Shown here in pieces: positions 57,002 to 64,000 of a DNA stretch of 64,000 bases. A model generated the notes under the pieces. That model saw only the letters and a program-made list of their open reading frames with translations. It ran no database searches and had not been told where the DNA came from. Position 1 is the stretch's first letter. Each line of letters starts with the position of its first letter. The DNA comes from CALGYY01 sp963678485 (GTDB lineage: Bacteria > Bacteroidota > Bacteroidia > Bacteroidales > CAIWKO01). The translations under genes were made by a program, and so were the position numbers. The stretch covers positions 868,001 to 932,000 of the forward strand of contig OY782882.1 in assembly GCA_963678485.1 (NCBI GenBank), read 5' to 3'.

Positions 57002-57191
57002 AACCAAAACGCCTCCAAATGCAATGAAAGTGAATAATGCTTCGCTCAAGAGAATTGAATAATGCGACCTTACAGAGTCAATAATAGTAGCTCAATAACA
57101 AGCCTTACAACGGCTCATGTCAGATCTAGACAATATAAACCAGCACAAAAGAAGTATCCTTTATGAATAAGTGAGATTAATGGTATTACGA

Positions 57192-57662
57192 TTACTTCAC
57201 TTTTGGAATAGGCTGTGCCTTCTCGCAAGTCTTAATTTGATTCAGCGTTTCAGCGTTCAGATATCCGGTCTTAATATCCACGCCTTTTAGCTGAACATAA
57301 TAATAGCGATTGGGTTTGAATCCGGTGAAATACATATAATTCTCACCTAGCTGAAAATGATGTGTTTTCACAGCAGTGGAAATGTGTATTGCAACCACTT
57401 CAAGTTGCAGCAATTGTGCATAAAGTTTATTATCAACTTTAACTTTCCAAATGCCCGCAGCACCCACGTATGAGCTCAATCGATATACATAAACAATCGA
57501 CTCATATGAATCATTGAATTTCTCCAACTTCTTAAATATGGTTGGATCGATCACTTCCCTTTCGGCGCTGGCTTTTACAAAGTTCAGTGTATCGCTAACC
57601 ACACGCTGTGCTTGTGTGGCTGTTGCTATCAACAACAATGCGATCAGAGCTGTAGTTTTCAT
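57192..57662 (-). CDS. Small secreted protein of unknown function
   Basis: The 156-residue protein has a signal peptide (about 1-18, ATATQA). No membrane helix follows, and I recognise no domain. A pattern of short beta-rich segments (ESIVYVYRLSSYVGAAGIWKVKVDNKLY, cited by its ends; and NYMYFTGFKPNRYYYVQL) and a DUF2846-like feel (LRPGYYYV-type segment) suggest a small periplasmic beta-sandwich; this is uncertain. The IS element sits 150 bp upstream of its start, so its expression may have been altered by the insertion. Confidence 0.65.
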   Translation of the reverse strand: MKTTALIALLLIATATQAQRVVSDTLNFVKASAEREVIDPTIFKKLEKFNDSYESIVYVYRLSSYVGAAGIWKVKVDNKLYAQLLQLEVVAIHISTAVKTHHFQLGENYMYFTGFKPNRYYYVQLKGVDIKTGYLNAETLNQIKTCEKAQPIPKVK

Positions 57663-57803
57663 TGGCAGAAAATTAGATTTTCTCCGGGTTGTAGAGAAAA
57701 TACTGTTTATCTGACATTTATACTAAAATATGTAAAAAAGGTTACATTCCATGTAAATTAATATTTACAAAAGACAATAATAAATTTCTATTGTATATTT
57801 AAT

Positions 57804-57812
57804 ATTTCAAGT
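57804..57812. repeat. Target-site duplication, left copy (ATTTCAAGT)
   Basis: ATTTCAAGT directly flanks the left inverted repeat and recurs at 59117-59125. Nine bp fits IS4-family target duplications. Confidence 0.9.
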
Positions 57813-59116
57813 CAGTAGTGTCCGGTTAACTTTTTTGTAATCTTTGTAATGCGTTATAATATAACACAATATGAACGTTCTTTGATTTTTTGATTTGAAT
57901 TTTCATCGATCTTCGTGAAAAATATTCAGGATGAACGTTGGGAAAACAGTCTTTGCACAGATAATGTCGCATATGAGATGGTATGAATTTGACAAGCTGG
58001 TTGCTAAGTATAACGGCGATTATAGAGTGAAGAACTTCACAACACGTCAGCAATTTCTTGTCATGTGCTTTGCGCAGTTAACTCGTCGTGAAAGTTTGCG
58101 AGACATTGAATCATGCATGAATGCAATTCCAGAAAAGCTTTACCACGCAGGATTTCGACAGTTAATAAAACGATCGACACTTGCTGATGCAAACGAAACT
58201 CGCGATTACCGGATATTTGAGGAGTATGCTCAAGTACTCATCAAAACTGCTCGAGAACTCTATCACGCAGACAATGATTTTAAAGTTGATTTAGATAATG
58301 TTGTCTATGCACTTGATAGCACAACGATTGATCTTTGCCTAAATCTGTTTCCCTGGGCCAAATTCCGTAAAAATAAAGGCGCGGTGAAGGCCCATGTTTT
58401 GCTCGATTTGCGAGGATCTATACCGACATTTATCGACGTCACTGATGGCCTTTGTCACGATGTCAATATTCTTGATGCAATAGTTCCTGAAGCCGGCGCT
58501 TTTTACGTAATGGATAAAGGCTATGTTGATTTCTTTAGGCTTTATCAACTCAACAAAGGTGCGGCTTATTATGTTACCAGAGCCAAACGAAACATGCAGT
58601 TTCAGAGACTTGCAGCATCGCCAGTTGACAAAACGATCGGCTTGGTTTGCGATCAGCAAATCCGATTAACTGGACAAAAACCTTCAAAATATTATCCTGA
58701 TACTTTGCGGCGCGTTCGATATAACGATCTCGATTTAAACAAATCATTCGTCTTTATTACAAACAACTTCGAAATACCTGCATTGACTGTTACTCAACTA
58801 TACAAAGAACGATGGAAAATTGAATCATTTTTTAGATGGATAAAGCAACATTTAAGAATCAAAGCTTTCTTTGGTACGTCAGAGAATGCAGTGAATACGC
58901 AGATTTGGATTGCAACTTGCGCATATCTGCTATTAGCAATTGCCAAGAAAAAACTGATGATCGATCAAACACTCTACACATTGTCACAAGTTGTTGAATT
59001 TTGTGTATTTGAGAAAATAACTATAAATGAACTATTTAGCGATAAAAGCAAGTACAATTTTGAACCAGAAAAAGATAATCAACTGAAACTGTTTAACCTA
59101 TAACCGGACACTACTG
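57813..59116 (+). mobile_element. Complete IS4-family insertion sequence, 1304 bp
   Basis: The ends are perfect 16-bp inverted repeats: CAGTAGTGTCCGGTTA at 57813-57828 and its complement at 59101-59116. One transposase gene fills the interior and its stop codon falls in the right inverted repeat. The 9-bp direct duplication on both sides is identical, so the insertion looks recent. No passenger gene is present. Confidence 0.95.
57931..59103 (+). CDS. IS4-family DDE transposase
   Basis: The 390-residue protein has an N-terminal DUF4372-like region (MRWYEFDKLVAKY) and the DDE triad D129 (ALDSTTIDL), D195 (VMDKGYVDF) and E298. E298 is embedded in a textbook IS4 Y-(2)-R-(3)-E-(6)-K signature (YKERWKIESFFRWIK). 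All catalytic residues are present and no frameshift is seen, so it is probably active. Cut-and-paste transposition is expected. Confidence 0.95.
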   Translation: MNVGKTVFAQIMSHMRWYEFDKLVAKYNGDYRVKNFTTRQQFLVMCFAQLTRRESLRDIESCMNAIPEKLYHAGFRQLIKRSTLADANETRDYRIFEEYAQVLIKTARELYHADNDFKVDLDNVVYALDSTTIDLCLNLFPWAKFRKNKGAVKAHVLLDLRGSIPTFIDVTDGLCHDVNILDAIVPEAGAFYVMDKGYVDFFRLYQLNKGAAYYVTRAKRNMQFQRLAASPVDKTIGLVCDQQIRLTGQKPSKYYPDTLRRVRYNDLDLNKSFVFITNNFEIPALTVTQLYKERWKIESFFRWIKQHLRIKAFFGTSENAVNTQIWIATCAYLLLAIAKKKLMIDQTLYTLSQVVEFCVFEKITINELFSDKSKYNFEPEKDNQLKLFNL

Positions 59117-59125
59117 ATTTCAAGT
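59117..59125. repeat. Target-site duplication, right copy (ATTTCAAGT)
   Basis: Identical to 57804-57812. Removing the element and one copy joins ...TTTAATATTTCAAGT to CACAAGTATG..., the presumed original sequence. Confidence 0.9.
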
Positions 59126-59212
59126 CACAAGTATGAAAGCTTGGGCAATCCCCTTGCATTTTTCCACTCCTTGTCTGTTCGCAAAACCAAGATGCACGAA
59201 TAGATAAAGTTC

Positions 59213-59280
59213 TTCTTCGCCAATTACAATACTGCTTACACGAATAGTATTTTGCGCTTAGTGCTGCAATTGGCGAAGAA
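59213..59280. repeat. Inverted repeat, 13-bp arms, downstream of the 59292 gene
   Basis: TTCTTCGCCAATT (59213-59225) pairs with AATTGGCGAAGAA (59268-59280) around a 42-nt loop that holds a smaller ATACT/AGTAT stem. It lies between the IS and the stop of the minus-strand gene at 59292, so it could act in its 3' end; it lacks a clear T-run. Confidence 0.6.
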
Positions 59281-59291
59281 AAACCTTAATG

Positions 59292-59987
59292 TTAAATTAA
59301 TGTCTCTCTCATTGTTTCACCTCGTCGAAAAAATTTCAAAGAAAAAAATCCGACACCGATCATTGCGCCCCCCACACCAAGGTTTATAAAAATAAACGTA
59401 AGCAATGGGAGTTGAAAAAGATATCCAATACCACCAAGCAATGATGAAATTCCGTTTACAAGCATTGAGATTTTTAACCATTTGTTCGTGCGCTCCTTCT
59501 TAATTGCTGCGAATGCGAATAAAGAAGATAGCCCTAGAAATAAAGTCCATCCAAGCATATCGGCAGCTGTCATGAAGGAATAAGGATTTGCCTGAAGAAA
59601 TTGTTCTATCCCCCCAATTTGCCCGTGTTCAACATTGATTCGTACAGAACTCAGTTGAATAAAATAATGCAAGCAAGAACATATTGCAAAGGCCAGAGAA
59701 AATAATAACGCAATACGTGCAACAGTTTTCCTAGAAGGAAGAGCCAAATCGTAAAGACTATTAATCAATACTACATAGACCGGTCCAAACAAAAGCATAA
59801 AGGCTTTGGCGGCCAGTTGAAAATACTGAGGATACGTTCTTTCAAATAAAAGATAATCCTGCAAATTTGTCCAGTAAAACAGAGGAGAAGAAAACGCAAT
59901 CCCTGTAAAACAAACAATCCAGGAGAAAAAACAAATCAAAATCAAAAGGGCAGACCAATAGCCTGCTTTATACGATATCGTATTCAT
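59292..59987 (-). CDS. Six-helix membrane protein of unknown function
   Basis: The 231-residue protein has about six hydrophobic segments (about 12-35, 55-80, 90-112, 140-160, 170-195, 200-220), with an Arg-rich end. It resembles DUF4386/DUF998-like proteins by pattern only. It is the last gene of a minus-strand cluster with a Crp regulator, a DUF4405 protein and another small protein. Confidence 0.7.
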   Translation of the reverse strand: MNTISYKAGYWSALLILICFFSWIVCFTGIAFSSPLFYWTNLQDYLLFERTYPQYFQLAAKAFMLLFGPVYVVLINSLYDLALPSRKTVARIALLFSLAFAICSCLHYFIQLSSVRINVEHGQIGGIEQFLQANPYSFMTAADMLGWTLFLGLSSLFAFAAIKKERTNKWLKISMLVNGISSLLGGIGYLFQLPLLTFIFINLGVGGAMIGVGFFSLKFFRRGETMRETLI

Positions 59988-60014
59988 ATAATATTTTTTA
60001 TGTAATTAGTAAAT

Positions 60015-60036
60015 AATGCTGAATCAGTTCAGCATT
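60015..60036. terminator. Hairpin between the small secreted protein and the membrane protein genes
   Basis: AATGCTGAA/TTCAGCATT, a 9-bp stem with a 4-nt loop, lies just past the stop of the minus-strand gene at 60043. The minus strand continues ATTTAC, a weak T-run, so it is a possible attenuator or weak terminator. Confidence 0.45.
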
Positions 60037-60042
60037 TATAAA

Positions 60043-60444
60043 TCAAGAAAAGAGACTGGAGACAGCCCTCTCCTGCTCGTCCCGGTCATGAGAAACCCAT
60101 AGGTTGTGGAGCAACCATTGCTGCTTACTCTCATCAGCTATTACTTCTTGATTCTTGAGGATAATACTTGCAATCAATGCTGTCTGCTTTAAGATTATTC
60201 CATGAATCTGTAAAGACCTGATGGAAGAAATCTTTTTCTTTATCGTAAAAAATGAAGAAATATGGACTGTATGCCGGGCATACTTACCAGAAGCCCTGAA
60301 ATAAGGACATTCAATACGATAGGGCGATTGGGCCTGAGTAAAAGAAAATGCAAATCCGCCCAAAGGCATAGCAAGAAGTACTACAAAAAATATCTTTTGA
60401 AGAATACCTCGGTTTGCCATCAATGCCCGCAAATTAAAATTCAT
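60043..60444 (-). CDS. Small secreted or anchored protein of unknown function
   Basis: The 133-residue protein has an N-terminal hydrophobic segment (about 18-38, FFVVLLAMPLGGFAFSF) resembling a signal peptide and then a mostly hydrophilic body without a known motif. A TAATTTTG box 17 bp upstream of ATG 60444 supports the gene and its start. I do not recognise a family. Confidence 0.55.
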   Translation of the reverse strand: MNFNLRALMANRGILQKIFFVVLLAMPLGGFAFSFTQAQSPYRIECPYFRASGKYARHTVHISSFFTIKKKISSIRSLQIHGIILKQTALIASIILKNQEVIADESKQQWLLHNLWVSHDRDEQERAVSSLFS

Positions 60445-60461
60445 ATCCCAAATTGTGATGA

Positions 60462-60469
60462 CAAAATTA
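60462..60469 (-). promoter_or_regulatory. -7 promoter box (TAATTTTG) of the 60444 gene
   Basis: The minus strand reads TAATTTTG, 17 bp before the start at 60444. Confidence 0.5.
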
Positions 60470-60512
60470 ATTCATTTTGCAATACGACCACCGCTGTCAG
60501 AAAAACCTACTT

Positions 60513-60854
60513 TCATCCGACATGTAAAACATGTGATGCAAATAGGCCTATCACACCACAAACCACAATTATTGCAATCAGCGTTTCTTTTCGGATAACC
60601 TTAGTTGCTGCATTACGAATATGAGCCGTAAATGCGCGCCAATTATAAATAATATGGAGTAAAGAAAAGATCACAAATAATACGGCCGCCATATTGTGAA
60701 TTGACATCCATAAATGTCGTTCACGACTCAGCGCTTCAAATTGAAGTTGATGATTCATAATCCCAGAAAACGGAAGAAATAAGAAAGAAAAAAACATGGC
60801 CGTTGAAACAAATGCTTTCTTAGAAAATAGCCTCTTTTTAGTGACTGTCTCCAT
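60513..60854 (-). CDS. DUF4405-like membrane protein
   Basis: The 113-residue protein has three hydrophobic segments and an HLWMSIHNMAAVLFVIFSLLHIIYNW stretch with spaced His residues (cited by its ends H...H...H). Such His in a helix could ligate haem as in cytochrome b561-like domains of DUF4405. A role in electron transfer is inference. It lies next to a Crp regulator and has its own promoter. Confidence 0.75.
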   Translation of the reverse strand: METVTKKRLFSKKAFVSTAMFFSFLFLPFSGIMNHQLQFEALSRERHLWMSIHNMAAVLFVIFSLLHIIYNWRAFTAHIRNAATKVIRKETLIAIIVVCGVIGLFASHVLHVG

Positions 60855-60881
60855 TGAATATATTGTTAGATATTAATCCAG

Positions 60882-60889
60882 CAAAAATA
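60882..60889 (-). promoter_or_regulatory. -7 promoter box (TATTTTTG) of the DUF4405 gene
   Basis: The minus strand reads TATTTTTG, 27 bp before the start at 60854, inside the short gap after the Crp gene. Confidence 0.55.
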
Positions 60890-60931
60890 TATTGGTCAAT
60901 CAAAACAATACGATAACAATTGTTAAGAAAT

Positions 60932-61480
60932 CTATCTCTTTCTATTCCTGATTCTACTCAACGAAACTGGAGTTATTCCAAGATAAGAGGCCAGGTAATG
61001 CTGAGGAATACGCTGAATGAGCTCAGGATTGGTGGCCATCAAATCGAGGTATCGCTTTTCCGGGCTATCCTTAATTTGTGAAAGAAACAGTTTCGCGTAA
61101 TTCTCAAAACGTCTGAATAAGATTTCGTAAAAGCCATCTTTCAACTCAGGAATTATATTTAGCATTTTATCAAAGTCCGATTTTTTCAATAAAACAATCA
61201 CTGAAGGCTCAATACTTTCTAAGGTGAACAAACTTGGTTCCCGTCCAAAAAATGAGGAGACTGCCTGTCCCTCTAGAAAAAACTGAAAACTCACATCTTT
61301 TCCCTGATTATTGAACCAAAGACGTAAACATCCCTTTTTGACAAAATAAATATGCCGGGAAGTTTGTCCCTCACTTAGGAGAATAGTCTTTGCTTTAATC
61401 GTACGTTCCTGAAACAAGCCAAGCAATGCCTCTCCGTTAACGTTATCCTCCTTGATTCGCTGTATTAAAAGGTCAAGCAT
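60932..61480 (-). CDS. Crp/Fnr-family transcriptional regulator
   Basis: The 182-residue protein has an N-terminal cyclic-nucleotide-binding-like beta-roll (SRHIYFVKKGCLRLWFNNQGKD, cited by its ends) and a C-terminal helix-turn-helix (YLASYLGITPVSLSRIRNR). This short form without a clear cAMP pocket is common in Bacteroidota. It probably controls its neighbours (DUF4405 and the small proteins), but no binding sites are identifiable. Confidence 0.88.
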   Translation of the reverse strand: MLDLLIQRIKEDNVNGEALLGLFQERTIKAKTILLSEGQTSRHIYFVKKGCLRLWFNNQGKDVSFQFFLEGQAVSSFFGREPSLFTLESIEPSVIVLLKKSDFDKMLNIIPELKDGFYEILFRRFENYAKLFLSQIKDSPEKRYLDLMATNPELIQRIPQHYLASYLGITPVSLSRIRNRKR

Positions 61481-61495
61481 AATGTGAACTTTTCA

Positions 61496-61503
61496 CAAAA
61501 GTA
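61496..61503 (-). promoter_or_regulatory. -7 promoter box (TACTTTTG) of the Crp gene
   Basis: The minus strand reads TACTTTTG, 15 bp before the start at 61480. Confidence 0.55.
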
Positions 61504-61594
61504 TAAAGGAACTCATGAATAAACTATAAATAATGAGCAATTCAGCAGACAGCCATTTTCATAATATCCAAAAATCGACTCTTGTCACTAGCAA

Positions 61595-62242
61595 CTATAA
61601 ATACAGAAAGGGTATCACGACCGACATCAAAAACACAAAAATTCCAATGATACTGATAATCATCCCATGGAATCGATCGCGCTCGGTGTAAACAAAAACG
61701 CGACTTCCATCAGGCAGCGTTCGTTTGGATGTCCACAAATTAAGACCGACAGCAATGCCCAATAGGCCACCGAGTAATGCCGACACATAACCTACAATCA
61801 TCCAGATAGAATTGCCCTTTTCTGTTTTTGACAATTCTTTGATCCGCTTATCAACAAAGGCTTTTTCAAGCGGTGCAGAAATCTCCACACTCCGGTCTTT
61901 AAGGATTTTTTTTGCCAGCTGCCGATCGAAATCGCACCACGCATCAGGTTCGGAGAGCACTTCAAGTAATTCATGGTTTTCAAAAGAAAACAAATAATAA
62001 TCCTTCTCAACTTGCTCTATCTCTTGCTGCGCCTGCTTTTCAAGCAATTCATTTGCTCTGATAAAATCGCTCTGATTGATTTTAACCAGCACTTTGCTCT
62101 CCATATCCTGGCCAATAATATGATCGGCGATGCTCCGACTATTATCCTCTATTTCATATTCGATATTATGCGCATTGAGCAAATCAATCAGTTCCTGAGC
62201 TTCCTCAGATGAAGGATATCTTTTGTAAATCAGCATTTTCAT
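61595..62242 (-). CDS. DUF2007-domain membrane protein
   Basis: The 215-residue protein begins with a DUF2007/putative signal-transducing region (KMLIYKRYPSSEEAQELIDLLNAHNIEYEI and LVKINQSDFIRANELLE, about 1-75). A charged middle and two C-terminal membrane helices (about 148-170 and 195-215) follow. DUF2007 resembles GlnB-like ferredoxin folds, so small-molecule or metal sensing is possible but unproven. It stands alone, upstream of the 63512 membrane protein. Confidence 0.8.
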   Translation of the reverse strand: MKMLIYKRYPSSEEAQELIDLLNAHNIEYEIEDNSRSIADHIIGQDMESKVLVKINQSDFIRANELLEKQAQQEIEQVEKDYYLFSFENHELLEVLSEPDAWCDFDRQLAKKILKDRSVEISAPLEKAFVDKRIKELSKTEKGNSIWMIVGYVSALLGGLLGIAVGLNLWTSKRTLPDGSRVFVYTERDRFHGMIISIIGIFVFLMSVVIPFLYL

Positions 62243-62334
62243 ATTCTTATAACTATTTGGGTGAAGTGCGCATTCTTACTAATCACAACTCCTTCATTAC
62301 TTTTTATTATCGCATAAAAATAATCAATCCAATT

Positions 62335-62374
62335 ACATTATCACATTATCACATTATCACATTAACACATTATT
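62335..62374. repeat. Five tandem copies of an 8-bp unit (ACATTATC)
   Basis: ACATTATC three times, then ACATTAAC and ACATTATT, ending over the TAA stop of the next gene on the minus strand (62370-62372). Such an array could change length by slippage, but it only reaches the last codon. Confidence 0.85.
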
Positions 62375-63512
62375 GTTTTGTTTTATACTGATCAAATGGC
62401 TTCAACAACAAATAGGCGCCGGAACTGATTCCGATAAGTAATAGCTGACTGTCGCTGAATTCGGGCATTTGCTTTTCCTTGATCACAACCCAAATAAAAA
62501 CCACTCCCATAATAAGCGTCCAAAGGATCATTTGCATACGTGAAATACTGCTGCCATTATCATCGCAAAAGAGATCACTGAAAAAGCCTTTACTGGGACG
62601 AATAAATACCGCTTCACCCTGTTTATCCTGATCATTAGTTGCAGATTGATCTTCAGCCAGTCGCTTCTGTTGCATCCGTTTTGAGATAAGTCTGCTACCA
62701 GACGTTGTGGCTGTGCTGATCCCCATGATGATTAGCGCAGAAGCTGTGAGTGTATTATATTCCTGTGTACTCATCCAAAGGTATAAATATGAAATAATGA
62801 CAATCAGCGTCCAGAAGGCGATTTGGGTATAGGCCAAACTGAATTGGCTATCCGTTGAGGCCACCTTAAGCAAGGTACTCGATCTGGTTAATACGACAAA
62901 CACACAAATTACAAATCCTATCATACATAACATTACCCAAAAGGCATTGCGATCGATGGGATAAAGGGCATAACCGTATACATCGGTCTTAAAAGGCTTC
63001 TCTCCATCGAATCCAAGAGAGATGCGATTAATCACCCATGGACTAAACATGTTTTTAAAGTATGCATCACATTGAGATAAAGAAGAGTCAGCCTGATCGA
63101 GATAATATATTACAAAGCCATTATCTGAATCAATGAGAGAATAAGAAAGACTTTTTAACGCAACATTATTAAAATACAAACGAGGAACACGCTCTTCGTA
63201 TGTAACAAGACTATCCAAACGTTTGATATTATTCACTTCAACAGCGATGTAACCATTCATGAACAGCTTACGTTTTGCGGTTTTGCGTGCTATCACTGAA
63301 TTGGTAAAGCCATCCCAGCAGTATACAGCAGTAACACGAAGCACGGTATCGGTATTTTGTCGACCATTCTGTTCATACACTTCCTTGGGCGTCTTCACAA
63401 TAAATCCATCAGGGAAAGCCACCAGTACAATGATGGCCAGCACAAATCCAAGCACCAGATAAAAAGCATAGTTCTTATGAAAAGGGATAAAGGCGTCCGA
63501 TTTAGTTTTCAT
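62370..63512 (-). CDS. Membrane protein with two related WTLI...GIS modules
   Basis: From ATG 63512 (MKTKSDAFIPFHKNY) the protein is 380 residues. It has an N-terminal helix (about 16-38), a soluble domain of about 130 residues with an SNxxxx-free beta-rich look, another helix (about 175-198), and then two similar two-helix modules. At about 222-275 it reads QIAFWTLIVIISYLYLW...ALIIMGIS; at about 322-375 it reads QMILWTLIMGVVFIWVV...LLLIGISS. The shared Q...WTLI...W...L...GIS pattern points to an internal duplication. An in-frame start at 63584 overlaps poorly. It is downstream of a SUMF1-like gene on the same strand. I do not know the family's function. Confidence 0.8.
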   Translation of the reverse strand: MKTKSDAFIPFHKNYAFYLVLGFVLAIIVLVAFPDGFIVKTPKEVYEQNGRQNTDTVLRVTAVYCWDGFTNSVIARKTAKRKLFMNGYIAVEVNNIKRLDSLVTYEERVPRLYFNNVALKSLSYSLIDSDNGFVIYYLDQADSSLSQCDAYFKNMFSPWVINRISLGFDGEKPFKTDVYGYALYPIDRNAFWVMLCMIGFVICVFVVLTRSSTLLKVASTDSQFSLAYTQIAFWTLIVIISYLYLWMSTQEYNTLTASALIIMGISTATTSGSRLISKRMQQKRLAEDQSATNDQDKQGEAVFIRPSKGFFSDLFCDDNGSSISRMQMILWTLIMGVVFIWVVIKEKQMPEFSDSQLLLIGISSGAYLLLKPFDQYKTKQ

Positions 63513-63567
63513 ATTATGATTTATTAATTTTGATAAATATATAAATTTTTTGACAAGATGAAAATTT

Positions 63568-64000
63568 TCAAAGTGATTGCGCAAGTCTGAATCCTAAATC
63601 ATCGATTTTAAAATCGGGATGACCCCTCCGGCGATTAGTAGCGAGGCATCCACGTTCCGGATCATTCCAGCCACCACCACGAAAAATTCGGTAACTACCA
63701 TAGACTTCTTCGTCGTACAAATCCCAACACCACTCCCAGACATTTCCAAGCATATCGAACAAACCCCATGCATTGGGCATTTTCGAATCCACCTCATGTG
63801 TGCAGGCATCAGCATTCCCTTTATACCATGCAATTTGATCAAGATCTCCGTATCTTACTTTGTCAGTACCAGCCTTACATGCATACTGCCATTCGGCGTC
63901 GGTGGGCAAACGATACCCTATGGCATTCGGATTCTTAATTTTCACTTCGCCATTATTGTCAACGAAATAAAATTCTGGAAGACCTTCTTTTTTTGAAAGG
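63568..64000 (-). CDS. SUMF1/formylglycine-generating enzyme-like protein, 5' end beyond the window
   Basis: The C-terminal 143 residues are visible. They carry the SUMF1 fold features GYRLPTDAEWQYACKAG, WGLFDMLGNVWEWCWD, RIFRGGGWND and the closing DLGFRLAQS. The frame stays open to the window edge, and the apparent start at 63945 is only an internal GTG. The family includes copper-dependent formylglycine-generating enzymes, and many Bacteroidota members are structural or effector domains. The active-site Cys pair (G.C...) is not evident in the visible part. It is 55 bp upstream of the duplicated-module membrane protein. Confidence 0.88.
   Translation of the reverse strand, partial: LSKKEGLPEFYFVDNNGEVKIKNPNAIGYRLPTDAEWQYACKAGTDKVRYGDLDQIAWYKGNADACTHEVDSKMPNAWGLFDMLGNVWEWCWDLYDEEVYGSYRIFRGGGWNDPERGCLATNRRRGHPDFKIDDLGFRLAQSL

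Noticed and set aside
1..64000. tRNA, rRNA or known riboswitch
   Set aside because: I found no cloverleaf-like or rRNA-like sequence or recognisable riboswitch motif; only reading by eye was possible, so small RNAs could be missed.
63945..64000. GTG 63945 as the start of the SUMF1 gene
   Set aside because: The frame remains open to the edge and continues with plausible SUMF1 sequence (LSKKEGLPEFYFVDN), so the gene is partial.

Overview
The window comes from a member of the phylum Bacteroidota. Four things support this: a type IX secretion (T9SS)/gliding gene cluster (PorU, PorV, PorP/SprF, GldJ), TonB-dependent receptors, secreted proteins with C-terminal T9SS sorting domains, and about twenty copies of the Bacteroidota-type -7 promoter box TAnnTTTG just upstream of genes. 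Shine-Dalgarno sequences are rare, and several genes appear to start with TTG. I saw no rRNA, tRNA or CRISPR array and cannot name a genus.

Left part (1-14 kb). Nucleic-acid processing genes flank an outer-membrane receptor. They are a divergent, truncated endonuclease/exonuclease/phosphatase (EEP) protein, a TonB receptor, a DUF5689 lipoprotein and, after 2 kb of repeats, a T9SS-sorted endonuclease I. I read this as a probable extracellular DNA/RNA scavenging locus. The 2-kb gap holds seven copies of a ~228-bp hairpin-rich unit arranged as alternating A/B subtypes (a 457/458-bp higher-order repeat), followed by a dispersed element found again near 55.3 kb. An ABC permease, the outer-membrane assembly lipoprotein TamL and a RecD-like helicase follow.

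14-29 kb. The minus strand carries two tandem PorU-type C25 peptidases, PorV and IspF. The divergent plus strand carries PorP/SprF, GldJ, a terminator, MurF and AnmK. This is the T9SS attachment and gliding core next to cell-wall synthesis and recycling genes.

28-50 kb. An ion and osmotic group (MscS, an NhaD/ArsB-type transporter, Kup) comes first. ExbB-ExbD-TonB-FolC form an overlapping chain, continuing closely into a deacetylase and a FemAB-like protein. Then come Upp, two membrane proteins, a BtuB-like receptor, a short-chain dehydrogenase, a long-chain acyl-CoA synthetase, a lipoprotein with a GldN/PorN-like C-terminus, and a MORN-repeat protein. On the minus strand a GlsA/GlsB-like acyltransferase pair (probable glycine-lipid synthesis) precedes EngB.

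50-64 kb. This accessory stretch holds an ABC-F ATPase, a large T9SS cargo protein, a repeat-rich gap, a short-chain dehydrogenase, an intact IS4-family element (57813-59116, 16-bp inverted repeats, 9-bp target duplication), a small Crp-associated membrane cluster with a DUF4405 cytochrome-like protein, a DUF2007 protein, a membrane protein with a duplicated WTLI...GIS module, and a formylglycine-generating-enzyme-like (SUMF1) gene cut by the window edge.

The most unusual items are the higher-order hairpin array, the paired PorU paralogs, the GldN-like lipoprotein and the duplicated-module membrane protein beside SUMF1. None can be called a new system from sequence alone.
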